A stretch of 64,000 bases of DNA from Sphingomonas_R arantia (GTDB lineage: Bacteria > Pseudomonadota > Alphaproteobacteria > Sphingomonadales > Sphingomonadaceae). Where the stretch lies: the NCBI RefSeq assembly GCF_042682045.1, contig NZ_JBHUGS010000003.1:372001-436000 (forward strand), written 5' to 3'. The notes under the pieces were generated by a model. The model was given only the letters and a program-made list of their open reading frames with translations. It ran no database searches and was not told where the DNA came from. Each line of letters starts with the position of its first letter. Position 1 is the stretch's first letter. The translations under genes were made by a program, and so were the position numbers. This document shows, piece after piece, positions 9,333 through 18,791 of the stretch.

Positions 9333-12300
9333 TCAGGCCGCGTCGATCACCACATCCTCCAGCAGGTAGACCAGCCGGCGCGGATCGTCCGCAGAGCCCG
9401 GCGCCACGAATTTCGGCCGGACCGACAGCGTCTGCGTCTCCGCATCGGGAAGCTGCACGTCGACCTCCTGAAGCATCAGGATATCGTCATGCAGCGCGGC
9501 GGTCGCCACCAGCGCTCCGCTGGCCGTGAAGATCTGGAGTTCCTGGTCCGCGATGCTGTTGCGGACCTGGAGTTTCAGCCGCGACGTCGATTGGGTCAGG
9601 CGGATCTGGCTGTCGCCGTCGATCGCCCAGCGGAACGGCCGGTGGATCCCCAGGCTCGGCACCGGATGCTCCAGGATCGAAAAGCCGAAGCCCACCTCCC
9701 ATGGCGGCGCCTTCGCCAGCACGTCGATCATCGACAGGCTCGGGTCCGATACCGGGCCAGCATCCTGCTCGACCGACAGGTCATGGATCAGCAGGTACAG
9801 GTCCCTGCCTCCGCCGGGCGTGGTCCACCGCTCGCCGAATTCCAGTTCGACGAAGTTATGGCCCTGCTCCAGCTGCAACGAATGTTCGACCACACCCGAT
9901 TGGCTGAACGGTGCATCGTCGAACATGACCCGGCCCGACGGCCGACCGTTCACGCGGACCAGCGCGCTCTGCTGCGTGCAGGGCGTGCGATACTCCAGCC
10001 GCAACCGCCCCTGTCCGGTCTTGTTGCGCTCGACCACGATACCCGCGGTCGGGGCCAGGACCCAGCGGAACGGACGATCGATGTCCTGGTCCCGGCTCGG
10101 CGGTTCCTCCGCCCCGACGCCGGAACTCAGGTCCCAGCGGATACCGTCGTCGATGGGTACGGTGTCGTCGCCCGGCGGCCGCAGCCGCAACCCGACGAAG
10201 ATGAAGGCGAGCCGGCGCGGATCCGTCGTCGACTCCAGCTGCCGCTCGGTCTCGATCGTTACCGTGTGGAAACCGATCGCCTGCGTCGACGTGCAACGGA
10301 TCACCATGTTCTCGCTCATCGACCCTTCGGCCATGAACCAGGAACCGACCGGCTCGTCGTCGATCCGGATCGTCATGCGCTGCCCCGGATGCGGGTTGCG
10401 GATCGTGAATTCCCACACCCGCGGGCCGGTGTAGCCGCAGAAGACCTGCAACGTCGCACGGTCGCCGACCGCCCAGTGGAAACAATCGGGCAGCCCGATG
10501 TCGGGATACGGCCCCTCCTCGGGATCGAAGCCCGCCACCACCTCGCACGTGCCGTCGCGCGGCCCGGTCCGCTGGTCGGGCATCGCCGGCCAGATGTTGA
10601 TCTCCTCGACCAGCATCGTCAGGTCGCGCGGATTGTCCGGGGATTCGTCGCGTCCGACCGCGAACCGCATGTCGATCAGGTTGTCGCCCTTCGACAGCAT
10701 CACCGGAACGTCGATGACGCGGGACGACTGGAAACTGGCGGGCGGCAGGTTGACCGTGATCGCCGGGCCGAAATTGACGAGGAACGACAGCGCCTGCCCC
10801 TGCAGGTCGCTGCGCAGCTTCAGCTGCAGCGTATGCGCGCCATATTGCGCGGCGCGGACCAGGAACCGGCATGCCGGCCAGCTCGCCCACCAGAACCGCT
10901 CCGGCAGATGCGCCAAGTCCGCGGTGGCATGTTCCTCGTTGATGTTGCGGATCGCCAGCCATCCGGCCGGCGTGGTGACCGGCGCGCCGCGCTGCGACTT
11001 GATCAGATACTGCATCGTCAGCGTCTTGGGCGGATCGGCCGCCAGCGAAACGCACGGCGACAGGTTCAGGCCGAGCGCGGGTTCGTTGACCAGGATCGCG
11101 GTCAGCTTCGCAGCACTGGCTTCCAGGCTGAACATGTTGACCGCATGGAGCCGCGCCTGCGCCCCCATCCGCCGGCGCCGACCCGGATCGGATCGCAGCT
11201 CGACGATCGCGGCCCCCAGCGCGGTCGCGCTGGCCTCCTGCACCAGAATACCCGTTTCGCCGTCGAGGACCGCGTCGCAGACCCCGCCCACGTCGAGTGC
11301 CACCGACGGGATGCCGCACGCCCCCGCCTCGATGTAGACCTGGCCGAACGCCTCGGCCAGGCTCGGTCCCGCCAGGATGTCGGCCGCCTGATAATGCAGC
11401 GCGACGAGCTCCTCGCTCGTGACATAGCCGGCGCGGCGCACCTCGAAGGGCGTGTCGACGATCGGCTCGCCGAAACCCACGATGAGCAGCAGGATCTCCT
11501 CCGGCCGGTCCAGACGCTCCAACGCGTCGAGCAGCAGGCGCAATCCCTTGCGCTCGTCGGCCAGGCTGGCCGCGGCGGTGATGACGATGAACCGGTCCTG
11601 CGGCAGGTCCAGCAAGGCGCGCGCATGCCACCGGCTGCCCATCTTGAAGATGTCGGTGTCCAGGCCGATCGGCGCGACATGGATCGGCGGGCGGCCCGGC
11701 TCGGCGATCGCGTCGGTCAGGAAATCCTGCATGTACCGGCTGTTGGTCAGCACCGCGAGATGCTGGCCCGGTTTCGGGGCCAGCATGGCGCGCTTGCGGT
11801 CATAGGCCGGCGCAACCCTGTCGCGGTCGAGCTTCGGGTAGGACCCGGCCGTCGGGCATGTCGCCGTACACCGCGCCCGATATTGCGTGCAGTCGCCGGG
11901 ATAGGCGCAGCGCCCCGTGCCGATCCACTGGTCGTGCGCGTAGAAAATCGTCGGCACCCCCGACGGCAGCAGCGCGCCGAGCAGATCATAATCGGCGGCG
12001 ATCGAATGCAGGTTGCCGATCACCACCAGGTCGGGGCGGAGCGCCAGGATGCCGGCCGCCGCCTGGTCTGCGTTCAGGACGATGTCGGGCTTCTCGCGAT
12101 CGAAATCGGCGTAGGCGACCGCGACGACGTCATGCCCCGCCGCCGCCAATGCCAGCGCCAGCCGCCGGTGCGCCGTGCCCGCGCCATATTTGAAACCATA
12201 GTCGTTGAAGAACACGATGCGCAGCCGGTGAGTCACGTCGCCCTGCGCCGGCATCGGTGCCAGCCCGACCTCGCGCCGCAACTTGGTGGCGTGGGCGATC

Positions 12301-14504
12301 AGTTCCGGGCGATACGCCTCGGGCGTGCTGGTCTTCTGCGCCGGATGCATGCGGTACCGCGCCACCGTCGCGCCGATCACCTTGATCGTCGCGTTGTAGC
12401 GCGCCATCCGCACCCACAGGTCGTAATCCATCGAATAGAACAGGTCTTCGTCGACCGCCGCGCCGATCCGCTCCCAGATCCGGCGCGAAAAGAACACCTC
12501 CGGCTGATGGAAGAACTGGCCGCGGATCCAGTGGTTCTCGATGTCGAGCAGGTCCTTCAGCGGCAGCGGCCCGTCGACGATGCACGGCATATGCCGGTGC
12601 GTCGTGCGATTGGCTTCGTTGAACACGTCGCAGACGCCCGCGACCATGTCGGCACCCGAATGGATGAACGCATGCGCCACAGCATGCAGCGCACCGTCGG
12701 CGAGCAGGTCGTCGCTGTTCAGCCAGCTCAGAATTTCGCCGGTCGCGGCGCGGAAACCCTTGTTGATCGCGTCGCTTTGCCCGCGATCCGGTTCGGCGAT
12801 CAGGTGCGTGATGTGCGGCGCGAAGCTGCGCAGGATCAGCGGCGTCGCGTCGGTCGACCCGCCGTCGACCACGATCAGCTCCAAATTGGGATATCCCTGC
12901 CGGATGATCGAATTGAGCGTATCCTCGATGAACTGACCCTGGTTGAACGTCGGCACCACGATCGAGATCATTGGCCAGTCCCGCCCGGCCGGCGCCGAAA
13001 TCCGGCTGGCAAGCGGGATCGGCGTCGCCGCGACCGGCACCACATGACGCCCCGCGGTGGGCGGCAACTGGCGCAATTCCCAACCGATGACGAGCAGGTA
13101 GCTGTCGGTGACCGGCTGGTCGACGGAGATGGTGATGATGTGCGGCCCGTCGCTGAACACCGCCTCCACCGACAGTTCGATGTCGCGGCGGTGGCTGTAC
13201 GGCGTCACCGCGACCGTGCCAATCGGCCGGCCATTGTCCAGGAACGTGACGACCTGCCCCGCGATCCACGAACGGCAGCGTACCACAAGACGATAGCGCC
13301 CCGCCTCCGGAACCAGCACTTCGCCGCTCGCCGTCGGACCGCTCATCCACCGGATACCGCCCGGCAGCGCGAACTCGACATACGGCCCCTCCGCCGTCTT
13401 GAAACCGGAGATCGGCCGGATCGTGTGGCTCTCGGTCGCGCCCGCCACGGACACCAGCTCCGGCGCGCTGGCCATCGCACCGAACCCGTCGATCCACTCC
13501 CACAGCCGGGTGGGCATGTGATAGCGGACGATGACGCCGGAATGCGCGCTGGCGCGAAACTGCTCCGGATCGACCTTGAGCATCTCATGCTCGGCATGCG
13601 CGGCCTCGCGCGCGGCGCGCAGCAGCGCGACAGACCCGAACGTGCCGTCCGCCACGTCGAGCCCGTCGAGGATTTCGGGCAAAGGCGGCGCGTCGGCTGC
13701 GTCGAGCGCCTGATCGACCTCGGCGTAATAGCGGTCCATCTGTTCGGACAACTGACCCGGCCGCCGGCGGTGGAAGCCCAGCAGGCTGTCGGCGCAGACA
13801 TAGCGTTCGTACGCCGCGATCCGCCGCCACAAATCCCAGTCGCCGGCCAGCCGGAACCGCGTGTCGAGGCCGCCGATCTTGCGCCAGACGTCGGCGCACC
13901 AGAAGCTGCCCTCCTGCATGATGAACGGCATCGTGCGCCCATCGTACAACCCGGCCGCCATGCAGCGTTGCGAAAACGGCATCAGCGGCTCGACCCGCGT
14001 CACGCTGCCGGTGTGATCGAGCAGCGCGACACGCCCGCCGATGAAGCGCACCTGCGGAAATTCGGCGCGGATGTTCATGATCGTCGCGAAGGCACCCGGC
14101 GCGATCCGGTCGTCCGCGGCGATCCAGCCCATCACGACATCGTCGCCCGGCGGCAGCGCGCGCGCGAACCCCTTGTTGATAGCATCGTACATGCCGCCGT
14201 CCGGCTCGGACGCGCATGTAAAGGTCAGCTTGCCGCACAGCTCCGGCAACTGCGCCGCACGTTGTATCCAACGCCGGACACGCTTCATCGTGTCGTCGGT
14301 CGATCCGCCATCTTGCACATGATAATGGAGATTAAAGTCGCCGGCCTGCGAAAGCACCGAATAAATCGTGTCGTCGATATACGTCGCACCATTAAAGACG
14401 GGCGTCACAATGCACACGCTCGGCAGACCGGGCGCGATCTTGCGCTTTCTCCAAAACATTTTTTTTTGCATTCCCAGACATGAACCGCGCAGCCTTGCGA
14501 CCAT
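9333..14504 (-). CDS. giant triple glycosyltransferase (GT2-GT2-GT4) with repeated beta-rich modules
   Basis: A 1,723-residue protein. In order: GT2 domain, about residues 27-260 (VTPVFNGATYIDDTI, VQDGGSTDDT, WIAADDR); a beta module, about 360-480; a second GT2, about 510-730 (VVPTFNQGQFIEDTL, VVDGGSTDAT, WLNSDDL); a GT4 domain, about 760-1140 (ending in GPSLAEAFGQVYIEAGACG and GETGIL); then four tandem beta modules to the end. The modules open with an F-x-W-A-like motif and close with D-x-P-R-[RD]-L followed by a hydrophobic strand. It should add several sugars in sequence in the cytoplasm. ATG at 14504 is preferred, with AGGG just upstream; a GTG nine codons earlier is possible. Confidence 0.88.
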   Translation of the reverse strand: MVARLRGSCLGMQKKMFWRKRKIAPGLPSVCIVTPVFNGATYIDDTIYSVLSQAGDFNLHYHVQDGGSTDDTMKRVRRWIQRAAQLPELCGKLTFTCASEPDGGMYDAINKGFARALPPGDDVVMGWIAADDRIAPGAFATIMNIRAEFPQVRFIGGRVALLDHTGSVTRVEPLMPFSQRCMAAGLYDGRTMPFIMQEGSFWCADVWRKIGGLDTRFRLAGDWDLWRRIAAYERYVCADSLLGFHRRRPGQLSEQMDRYYAEVDQALDAADAPPLPEILDGLDVADGTFGSVALLRAAREAAHAEHEMLKVDPEQFRASAHSGVIVRYHMPTRLWEWIDGFGAMASAPELVSVAGATESHTIRPISGFKTAEGPYVEFALPGGIRWMSGPTASGEVLVPEAGRYRLVVRCRSWIAGQVVTFLDNGRPIGTVAVTPYSHRRDIELSVEAVFSDGPHIITISVDQPVTDSYLLVIGWELRQLPPTAGRHVVPVAATPIPLASRISAPAGRDWPMISIVVPTFNQGQFIEDTLNSIIRQGYPNLELIVVDGGSTDATPLILRSFAPHITHLIAEPDRGQSDAINKGFRAATGEILSWLNSDDLLADGALHAVAHAFIHSGADMVAGVCDVFNEANRTTHRHMPCIVDGPLPLKDLLDIENHWIRGQFFHQPEVFFSRRIWERIGAAVDEDLFYSMDYDLWVRMARYNATIKVIGATVARYRMHPAQKTSTPEAYRPELIAHATKLRREVGLAPMPAQGDVTHRLRIVFFNDYGFKYGAGTAHRRLALALAAAGHDVVAVAYADFDREKPDIVLNADQAAAGILALRPDLVVIGNLHSIAADYDLLGALLPSGVPTIFYAHDQWIGTGRCAYPGDCTQYRARCTATCPTAGSYPKLDRDRVAPAYDRKRAMLAPKPGQHLAVLTNSRYMQDFLTDAIAEPGRPPIHVAPIGLDTDIFKMGSRWHARALLDLPQDRFIVITAAASLADERKGLRLLLDALERLDRPEEILLLIVGFGEPIVDTPFEVRRAGYVTSEELVALHYQAADILAGPSLAEAFGQVYIEAGACGIPSVALDVGGVCDAVLDGETGILVQEASATALGAAIVELRSDPGRRRRMGAQARLHAVNMFSLEASAAKLTAILVNEPALGLNLSPCVSLAADPPKTLTMQYLIKSQRGAPVTTPAGWLAIRNINEEHATADLAHLPERFWWASWPACRFLVRAAQYGAHTLQLKLRSDLQGQALSFLVNFGPAITVNLPPASFQSSRVIDVPVMLSKGDNLIDMRFAVGRDESPDNPRDLTMLVEEINIWPAMPDQRTGPRDGTCEVVAGFDPEEGPYPDIGLPDCFHWAVGDRATLQVFCGYTGPRVWEFTIRNPHPGQRMTIRIDDEPVGSWFMAEGSMSENMVIRCTSTQAIGFHTVTIETERQLESTTDPRRLAFIFVGLRLRPPGDDTVPIDDGIRWDLSSGVGAEEPPSRDQDIDRPFRWVLAPTAGIVVERNKTGQGRLRLEYRTPCTQQSALVRVNGRPSGRVMFDDAPFSQSGVVEHSLQLEQGHNFVELEFGERWTTPGGGRDLYLLIHDLSVEQDAGPVSDPSLSMIDVLAKAPPWEVGFGFSILEHPVPSLGIHRPFRWAIDGDSQIRLTQSTSRLKLQVRNSIADQELQIFTASGALVATAALHDDILMLQEVDVQLPDAETQTLSVRPKFVAPGSADDPRRLVYLLEDVVIDAA

Positions 14505-14512
14505 CGTCGACC

Positions 14513-15856
14513 CTAGTTCTTCGCCGTCCACAAATCGAGCAGCACGCGGGCCTCGCTGCTATTTTCTTTCAACGTCGTGGCAAACTGCAACACTGCGATC
14601 GCCTCGCCTCGCTCGCCGCGCGTCGCCAACACTTCGGCAAGCCCGATATGCGCCCAATAGTCGGTCGGGTCCGCCGCGACGGCCGCGTGCCAATGGCCGA
14701 GCGCCACGTCGTCCTGACCCAACTGCATCGCGATCTCGGCGAGCGTGCGGAACGCCGCCGAAAAGCGCGGATCGATGCCGACGGCGTGCAGGCACAGCGC
14801 CTGCGCGACGTCGAGATCCCCGCGCGCGACCGCCTCGATCGCCGACCGCAGAAACGCATGCGCACGTTCGGGGGCGGGACCGGCGCTGCCCGTCCCGACC
14901 ATCGTCTGCGCAGCCGGGATCGCGCCGAGCAGATCGCGATGGACGTACCAGTCGTCCCACTGCGAAAAATGCTCGAACACCCGGACGAAGCCCACGCCCG
15001 TCAGCAGCTCATGGATCTGCGCGCGTTCGTCGGTCCAGTTATGCTCGACCGTCAGGCAGTTGATCCGCGTCCGCGTGAAGTCGAAGGTCTGCAGCACCTC
15101 GAACTCGACACCCTCGATGTCCAGCGACAGATAGTCGATCGTCGTGGGGCACCCCTCGCGCTGCAGAAGGTCGTTGAGCGAGATCGTCGTCAGGTGGATC
15201 TCGGTATAATCCTCCGCGCGGCGCGGCTGATGCAGGTCGTCGGAACTGTCCGAGATGGCGGAGAATTCCGGCTCCGCGGTACAGCGGAACGTGACCTGCC
15301 GTCCGCTAACGCCCAGCACGCAATCGGTCGCGATGCGGCAATCGCGATGCCGTTGCAGCGCCGGCAGGAACGCCGGGCTCGCCTCCACCACCAGCCCCGA
15401 CCAGCCGAACGTCTTTTCGAGCAGGTAGGTGTTCGAGATCAGCTTGCCGTCGCCGGCCCCGACCTCGACGAAATAGCCGCCACGCTTCGTCCCGTTGAAA
15501 AACAGCGCGAACACATCCTGGAAGATCTGCGCCTGCGACATGTCGGCATAAGACAGCGTCGCATGGGCGAACTCCGCCAGCAGACTGCCCGACGCGCGCC
15601 TCCGGTCGGACGCCAGCGCGAACGCCGCCTGTTCCTTGACCGTCTCGTCGACGCGCAGCCCGACATCGACCAGCACCGGCGCACGCTGCGCGGGATCGCG
15701 GATCGCGGGAATGTCGATGGCCGTCACCGGGGGCGCGGTCGTTTCGGCATCGCCTGGATCGGCGGTGGTCTTGGGCACGGGTTTCGCCTTCTTCGCTTTC
15801 GGGGCCGCGCCGTCCGGCGTGGTATCGCTCGTGCGGGTGGTCGTCTTTCTAACCAT
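14513..15856 (-). CDS. FkbM family methyltransferase with C-terminal TPR
   Basis: 447 residues. The first 60 or so are low-complexity, lysine- and threonine-rich, and probably disordered. Residues about 105-300 are an FkbM methyltransferase: GGYFVEVGAGDGKLISNTY for the SAM loop, VVEASP for the acidic residue after strand 2, and IDYLSLDIEGVEFEVL for the following core strand. Residues about 335-440 are tetratricopeptide repeats (ALGHWHAAVAADPTDYWAHI region). It probably O-methylates a sugar of the glycan built by the neighbours. The ATG overlaps the end of the WcbI-like gene by eight bases, and the giant glycosyltransferase starts eight bases after its stop. Confidence 0.88.
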   Translation of the reverse strand: MVRKTTTRTSDTTPDGAAPKAKKAKPVPKTTADPGDAETTAPPVTAIDIPAIRDPAQRAPVLVDVGLRVDETVKEQAAFALASDRRRASGSLLAEFAHATLSYADMSQAQIFQDVFALFFNGTKRGGYFVEVGAGDGKLISNTYLLEKTFGWSGLVVEASPAFLPALQRHRDCRIATDCVLGVSGRQVTFRCTAEPEFSAISDSSDDLHQPRRAEDYTEIHLTTISLNDLLQREGCPTTIDYLSLDIEGVEFEVLQTFDFTRTRINCLTVEHNWTDERAQIHELLTGVGFVRVFEHFSQWDDWYVHRDLLGAIPAAQTMVGTGSAGPAPERAHAFLRSAIEAVARGDLDVAQALCLHAVGIDPRFSAAFRTLAEIAMQLGQDDVALGHWHAAVAADPTDYWAHIGLAEVLATRGERGEAIAVLQFATTLKENSSEARVLLDLWTAKN

Positions 15857-16823
15857 TGCGATACGGGTCGTAGATGTCGGCGATCATGTCGATCAACGGT
15901 TCCTCCGCGCTGCCGATCGCGGTCGGCGACAGCGTCTGGACCCACAGCGCGCGATAGTTCGAATTATGCGGGAACGCGCGGTGTGCGGCGCCGAAGGCCC
16001 GGTGCGCATCCTCGTTCCGCCCGATCGACAGCAGCGCGGTGCCGTAGCTGCCCCAGACATGCTTCGACATGTCGGGCTGCTCCAGCAATTGCTCGTGCAG
16101 CGCGCAGCTCGCCATGTCGTCCCCGCGCCGATGCGCCGCGACGGCCTCGCTCCACGCCCGGTACCAGCCATCCTGCGCCCAGCTCAGGCCCAGCCCGCGC
16201 ACGACATCGTCGCGCAACGGGTGCTCGCAATAGAAGTCCAGCATCTCCGGCATCGACGACAGGGTGTTCTCCGCCCCGTAATCGCCGAACTGCCGCAACC
16301 CGTCACAGATGATACCGTAGAGCCGGCGCATCACGCCCAGGTCCGGATGGACCGGCATCCAGAACAGCGGACGCTCCGCCGCGGACTGCTCGATATAGGC
16401 GGACAGCGCGGTGTCGAGGCCTGCCGCCGCCTCCGACCGGCGGAGCGACGCGAGATCCAGGTTCCAGAAGCGCCGCAGCCGGTCGGGCGTCTGTTCGTCC
16501 GGGTTCTGCGGCCACCAGGATTGCAGCTGCACATGCGGGAAGCGGATGCGCGGCACCCCCGGCAGGTAATCCGCCGGCAACGGCGGCGCCAGCGGCGTGG
16601 CCTGCTCGACCAGCACGACCGGCCGGCCATAGCCGCTAATCCGTTCGGCGGTGGCGGGTGCCTCCTCCATCGACAGGATGAATGGCTGAACCCCGAAACA
16701 ACTCGGCCGGAACCCGTAGACGCGGTGCAGGATACACACCGTCCCCGCCCCGCTCGCGGCGAGCACCGCCGCCAGCACATGCGCCTGGCAATTGCCGTGA
16801 ACGAGGATCAGCGGCTCGCTCAT
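15849..16823 (-). CDS. WcbI-type polysaccharide biosynthesis protein
   Basis: 324 residues starting MSEPLILVHGNCQAHVL. The GNCQ motif directly after the first strand is the signature of the WcbI family, known from Burkholderia capsule synthesis and proposed to act as an acetyl- or acyltransferase that binds coenzyme A. HPDL at about residue 155 fits a second conserved site of such SGNH-like folds. The last 100 residues look helical and TPR-like. The start codon overlaps the end of the acyl carrier protein gene (ATGA), which supports a link between acyl groups carried by that protein and this enzyme. The acylation role is inference. Confidence 0.78.
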   Translation of the reverse strand: MSEPLILVHGNCQAHVLAAVLAASGAGTVCILHRVYGFRPSCFGVQPFILSMEEAPATAERISGYGRPVVLVEQATPLAPPLPADYLPGVPRIRFPHVQLQSWWPQNPDEQTPDRLRRFWNLDLASLRRSEAAAGLDTALSAYIEQSAAERPLFWMPVHPDLGVMRRLYGIICDGLRQFGDYGAENTLSSMPEMLDFYCEHPLRDDVVRGLGLSWAQDGWYRAWSEAVAAHRRGDDMASCALHEQLLEQPDMSKHVWGSYGTALLSIGRNEDAHRAFGAAHRAFPHNSNYRALWVQTLSPTAIGSAEEPLIDMIADIYDPYRNG

Positions 16824-17059
16824 CGCGGCGGCCCGTTCGCCGATGCTATCAATGTCCCGAGGTCCGGCGCATCGAACGCCGCGGCCGGATCGAACGCGAC
16901 ACCCAGCGCATCCTCGATATCCAGGATCAGTTCGGTGTGGCGCAGCGAATCCCAGCCATTGACGTCCGCGGCGGTCAGCGTGGCCGTCACCGGTCCATCA
17001 TATTTCGGGAACATGCGGCGGAAGACCGCGACCACTTCGGCGGGTATCTCTTCGGTCAT
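16820..17059 (-). CDS. acyl carrier protein
   Basis: A 79-residue acidic protein with the phosphopantetheine attachment motif GWDSLRH; the serine is residue 38 from the chosen start. Acyl carrier proteins hold growing or activated acyl chains as thioesters. Directly upstream and overlapping by ATGA is an acyl-AMP ligase gene, so this protein is most likely the acceptor of the fatty acid activated there. An alternative ATG at 17074 would add five residues; 17059 is chosen because it gives the same ATGA overlap as the neighbouring gene pairs. It is unlikely to be the housekeeping AcpP, which lies in the fab cluster of most bacteria. Confidence 0.9.
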   Translation of the reverse strand: MTEEIPAEVVAVFRRMFPKYDGPVTATLTAADVNGWDSLRHTELILDIEDALGVAFDPAAAFDAPDLGTLIASANGPPR

Positions 17060-18687
17060 CGACTGTCCTGCCATGATGTCAGCTCCCCTCGTTCGAACCG
17101 CGCCCGGTTCTCGCTGCGGCTGATCTTCCCGCTGGTCGTCTTGATCAACGTGTCGAGCGGTAACGGCACGATATGCGCCGACGACACCAGCACCGTCCCC
17201 GCCAGCCGCTCGCGCACCGCCCGTTCGACGCCAGTGTCGTCCGGCGACAGGAGTTCGGCCAGCACGACCAGATCCTCCGTCCCGGTGTCCGCGTTGGCCA
17301 CCCCGAACGCGCAGACGCGACCGGGCTTGATCCCGTCCACCCGCGACACCTCTTCCTCGATCTCATGTGCATAGAGCGACCGCCCCGCCACGATGATCAG
17401 GTCGTCGAACCGTCCGGCCACATACAGCTCGCCCGCGTGCAACGCACCCAGATCCCCCGTCGCATACCAGCCGTCGCGCAATCGCCGCGCGGTCAGTGCC
17501 GGCTGGCCGCGATAGCCGTCGAACAGCGATGGCCCGGCCACGTGGATCTCGCCGACCGCATCCTCGCCCAGCGCTGCGCCGGCCGCATCGCGGATCTCGA
17601 CCTGCACCGTCGCGATCGGCGGACCGCACGATATCAACGGCCGCTGTGGCTGCGTCCCCCCGCCCGCGTCGGGCTGCGCGGTCGGCGTCCAGCGTCGCGG
17701 CGCCTCGCCCAGCCGCGACTGACTGACCGCGAACACCGTCTCGGCCATCGCGTAGCACGCCTGGACATGCTCGGGCCGCACCCCGCGGCTCGCCAGCGCA
17801 TCGACGAACCGGTCGACCGTCTCCGGCTTGCACGGCTCCGAACAGTTGATGAACCCGCGAATCCCGTCCAGCCGCAGGTCCGGCGGCACCCGGCTGATCG
17901 TGCGCGTCATCGATGCGAACGCGAAATTCGGCAACCAGCTGAGCGCGTGCGGCACCGCCGCCATCTCGGTCAGCAGCCGCCATGGCTGCGCGAGCCAGTC
18001 GAACGCGCCCATCACGGTCAGCGGCGTCCCGGTCACGAACGGCAGCACGGTCGCCGCGATCAGCCCCATGTCGTGATACACCGGCAGCCAGCTGACGATC
18101 GTCTCGCCACCGTCCAGGTTCAGCGCGGCGCCGTAGCCGTCGATCTGCGCCATGATCGCGTCGTAGCCCAGCACGACGCCCTTCTTCAGCCCGGTCGTAC
18201 CCGAACTATGCTGGAGCAGCGCGGGGCCGTCGACCGCATCGAACACCGCCCGCACGTCGGCGAGCGAAACGTCGTCGAACGCGTCCAGCATCAGCGTCGG
18301 CGCATCTACATCCCCCAGCGCTGCCGCCGTCCGCTCGTCGACCAGGATCAGCGCCGGGTTCAGTTCGGCGATCAACCGCGCGTGGCTTCCGCGGAACAGC
18401 GCGGCGTCCTGCCGCGCGTTCATCGGCGGCATGAACGACGGGATCGCCCCGATCAGCTGCGCTCCGAAAAAGCTCGGCAACAGCCAGCGCTGGTGCGGGT
18501 GGAAGATCAGCACGACGTCGCCGCGCCCGATGCCGCGATCGGTCATCATGTTCGCCGCCGCGTAGCACATGCGGCGAAACGCGCCCCACGACACGGCCTC
18601 GCGATCCGCCCCGGACAGCAGGGTCACGAACGGCGCGTCGTCCGGCGCCGATCGGAACGTCGCAAAATACCGGGTTACCGCATTCAT
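17056..18687 (-). CDS. fatty acyl-AMP ligase-like AMP-binding enzyme
   Basis: 543 residues of the ANL superfamily. Visible core motifs are HSSGTTGLKKGV (ATP phosphate loop), WLPVYHDMGL and YAMAET, YATGDLG (ribose-binding aspartate) and KTTSGKISR near the end with the catalytic lysine. The WLPVYHDMGL segment and the lack of a full CoA-binding signature resemble fatty acyl-AMP ligases, which load acyl chains on carrier proteins rather than on CoA. The acyl carrier protein gene follows with an ATGA overlap. Together they should provide an acyl group for decorating the glycan. The substrate chain cannot be read from the sequence. Confidence 0.88.
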   Translation of the reverse strand: MNAVTRYFATFRSAPDDAPFVTLLSGADREAVSWGAFRRMCYAAANMMTDRGIGRGDVVLIFHPHQRWLLPSFFGAQLIGAIPSFMPPMNARQDAALFRGSHARLIAELNPALILVDERTAAALGDVDAPTLMLDAFDDVSLADVRAVFDAVDGPALLQHSSGTTGLKKGVVLGYDAIMAQIDGYGAALNLDGGETIVSWLPVYHDMGLIAATVLPFVTGTPLTVMGAFDWLAQPWRLLTEMAAVPHALSWLPNFAFASMTRTISRVPPDLRLDGIRGFINCSEPCKPETVDRFVDALASRGVRPEHVQACYAMAETVFAVSQSRLGEAPRRWTPTAQPDAGGGTQPQRPLISCGPPIATVQVEIRDAAGAALGEDAVGEIHVAGPSLFDGYRGQPALTARRLRDGWYATGDLGALHAGELYVAGRFDDLIIVAGRSLYAHEIEEEVSRVDGIKPGRVCAFGVANADTGTEDLVVLAELLSPDDTGVERAVRERLAGTVLVSSAHIVPLPLDTLIKTTSGKISRSENRARFERGELTSWQDSR

Positions 18688-18791
18688 CGTGAAACCCGGC
18701 CTCCGGCGCTCGATTGGACGTGGCAGGCCTTACCGGCGGACCGGATCTTTAGCTAGTCCGCGCGGGGTTCAGGGCGATCGATGCGCGCGGC

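Noticed and set aside
9237..14483. Open frame of about 1,750 codons on the plus strand opposite the giant glycosyltransferase gene
   Set aside because: High GC content leaves the opposite strand open; the product is rich in arginine, histidine and glutamine and shows no domain, while the minus-strand frame has clear glycosyltransferase motifs.
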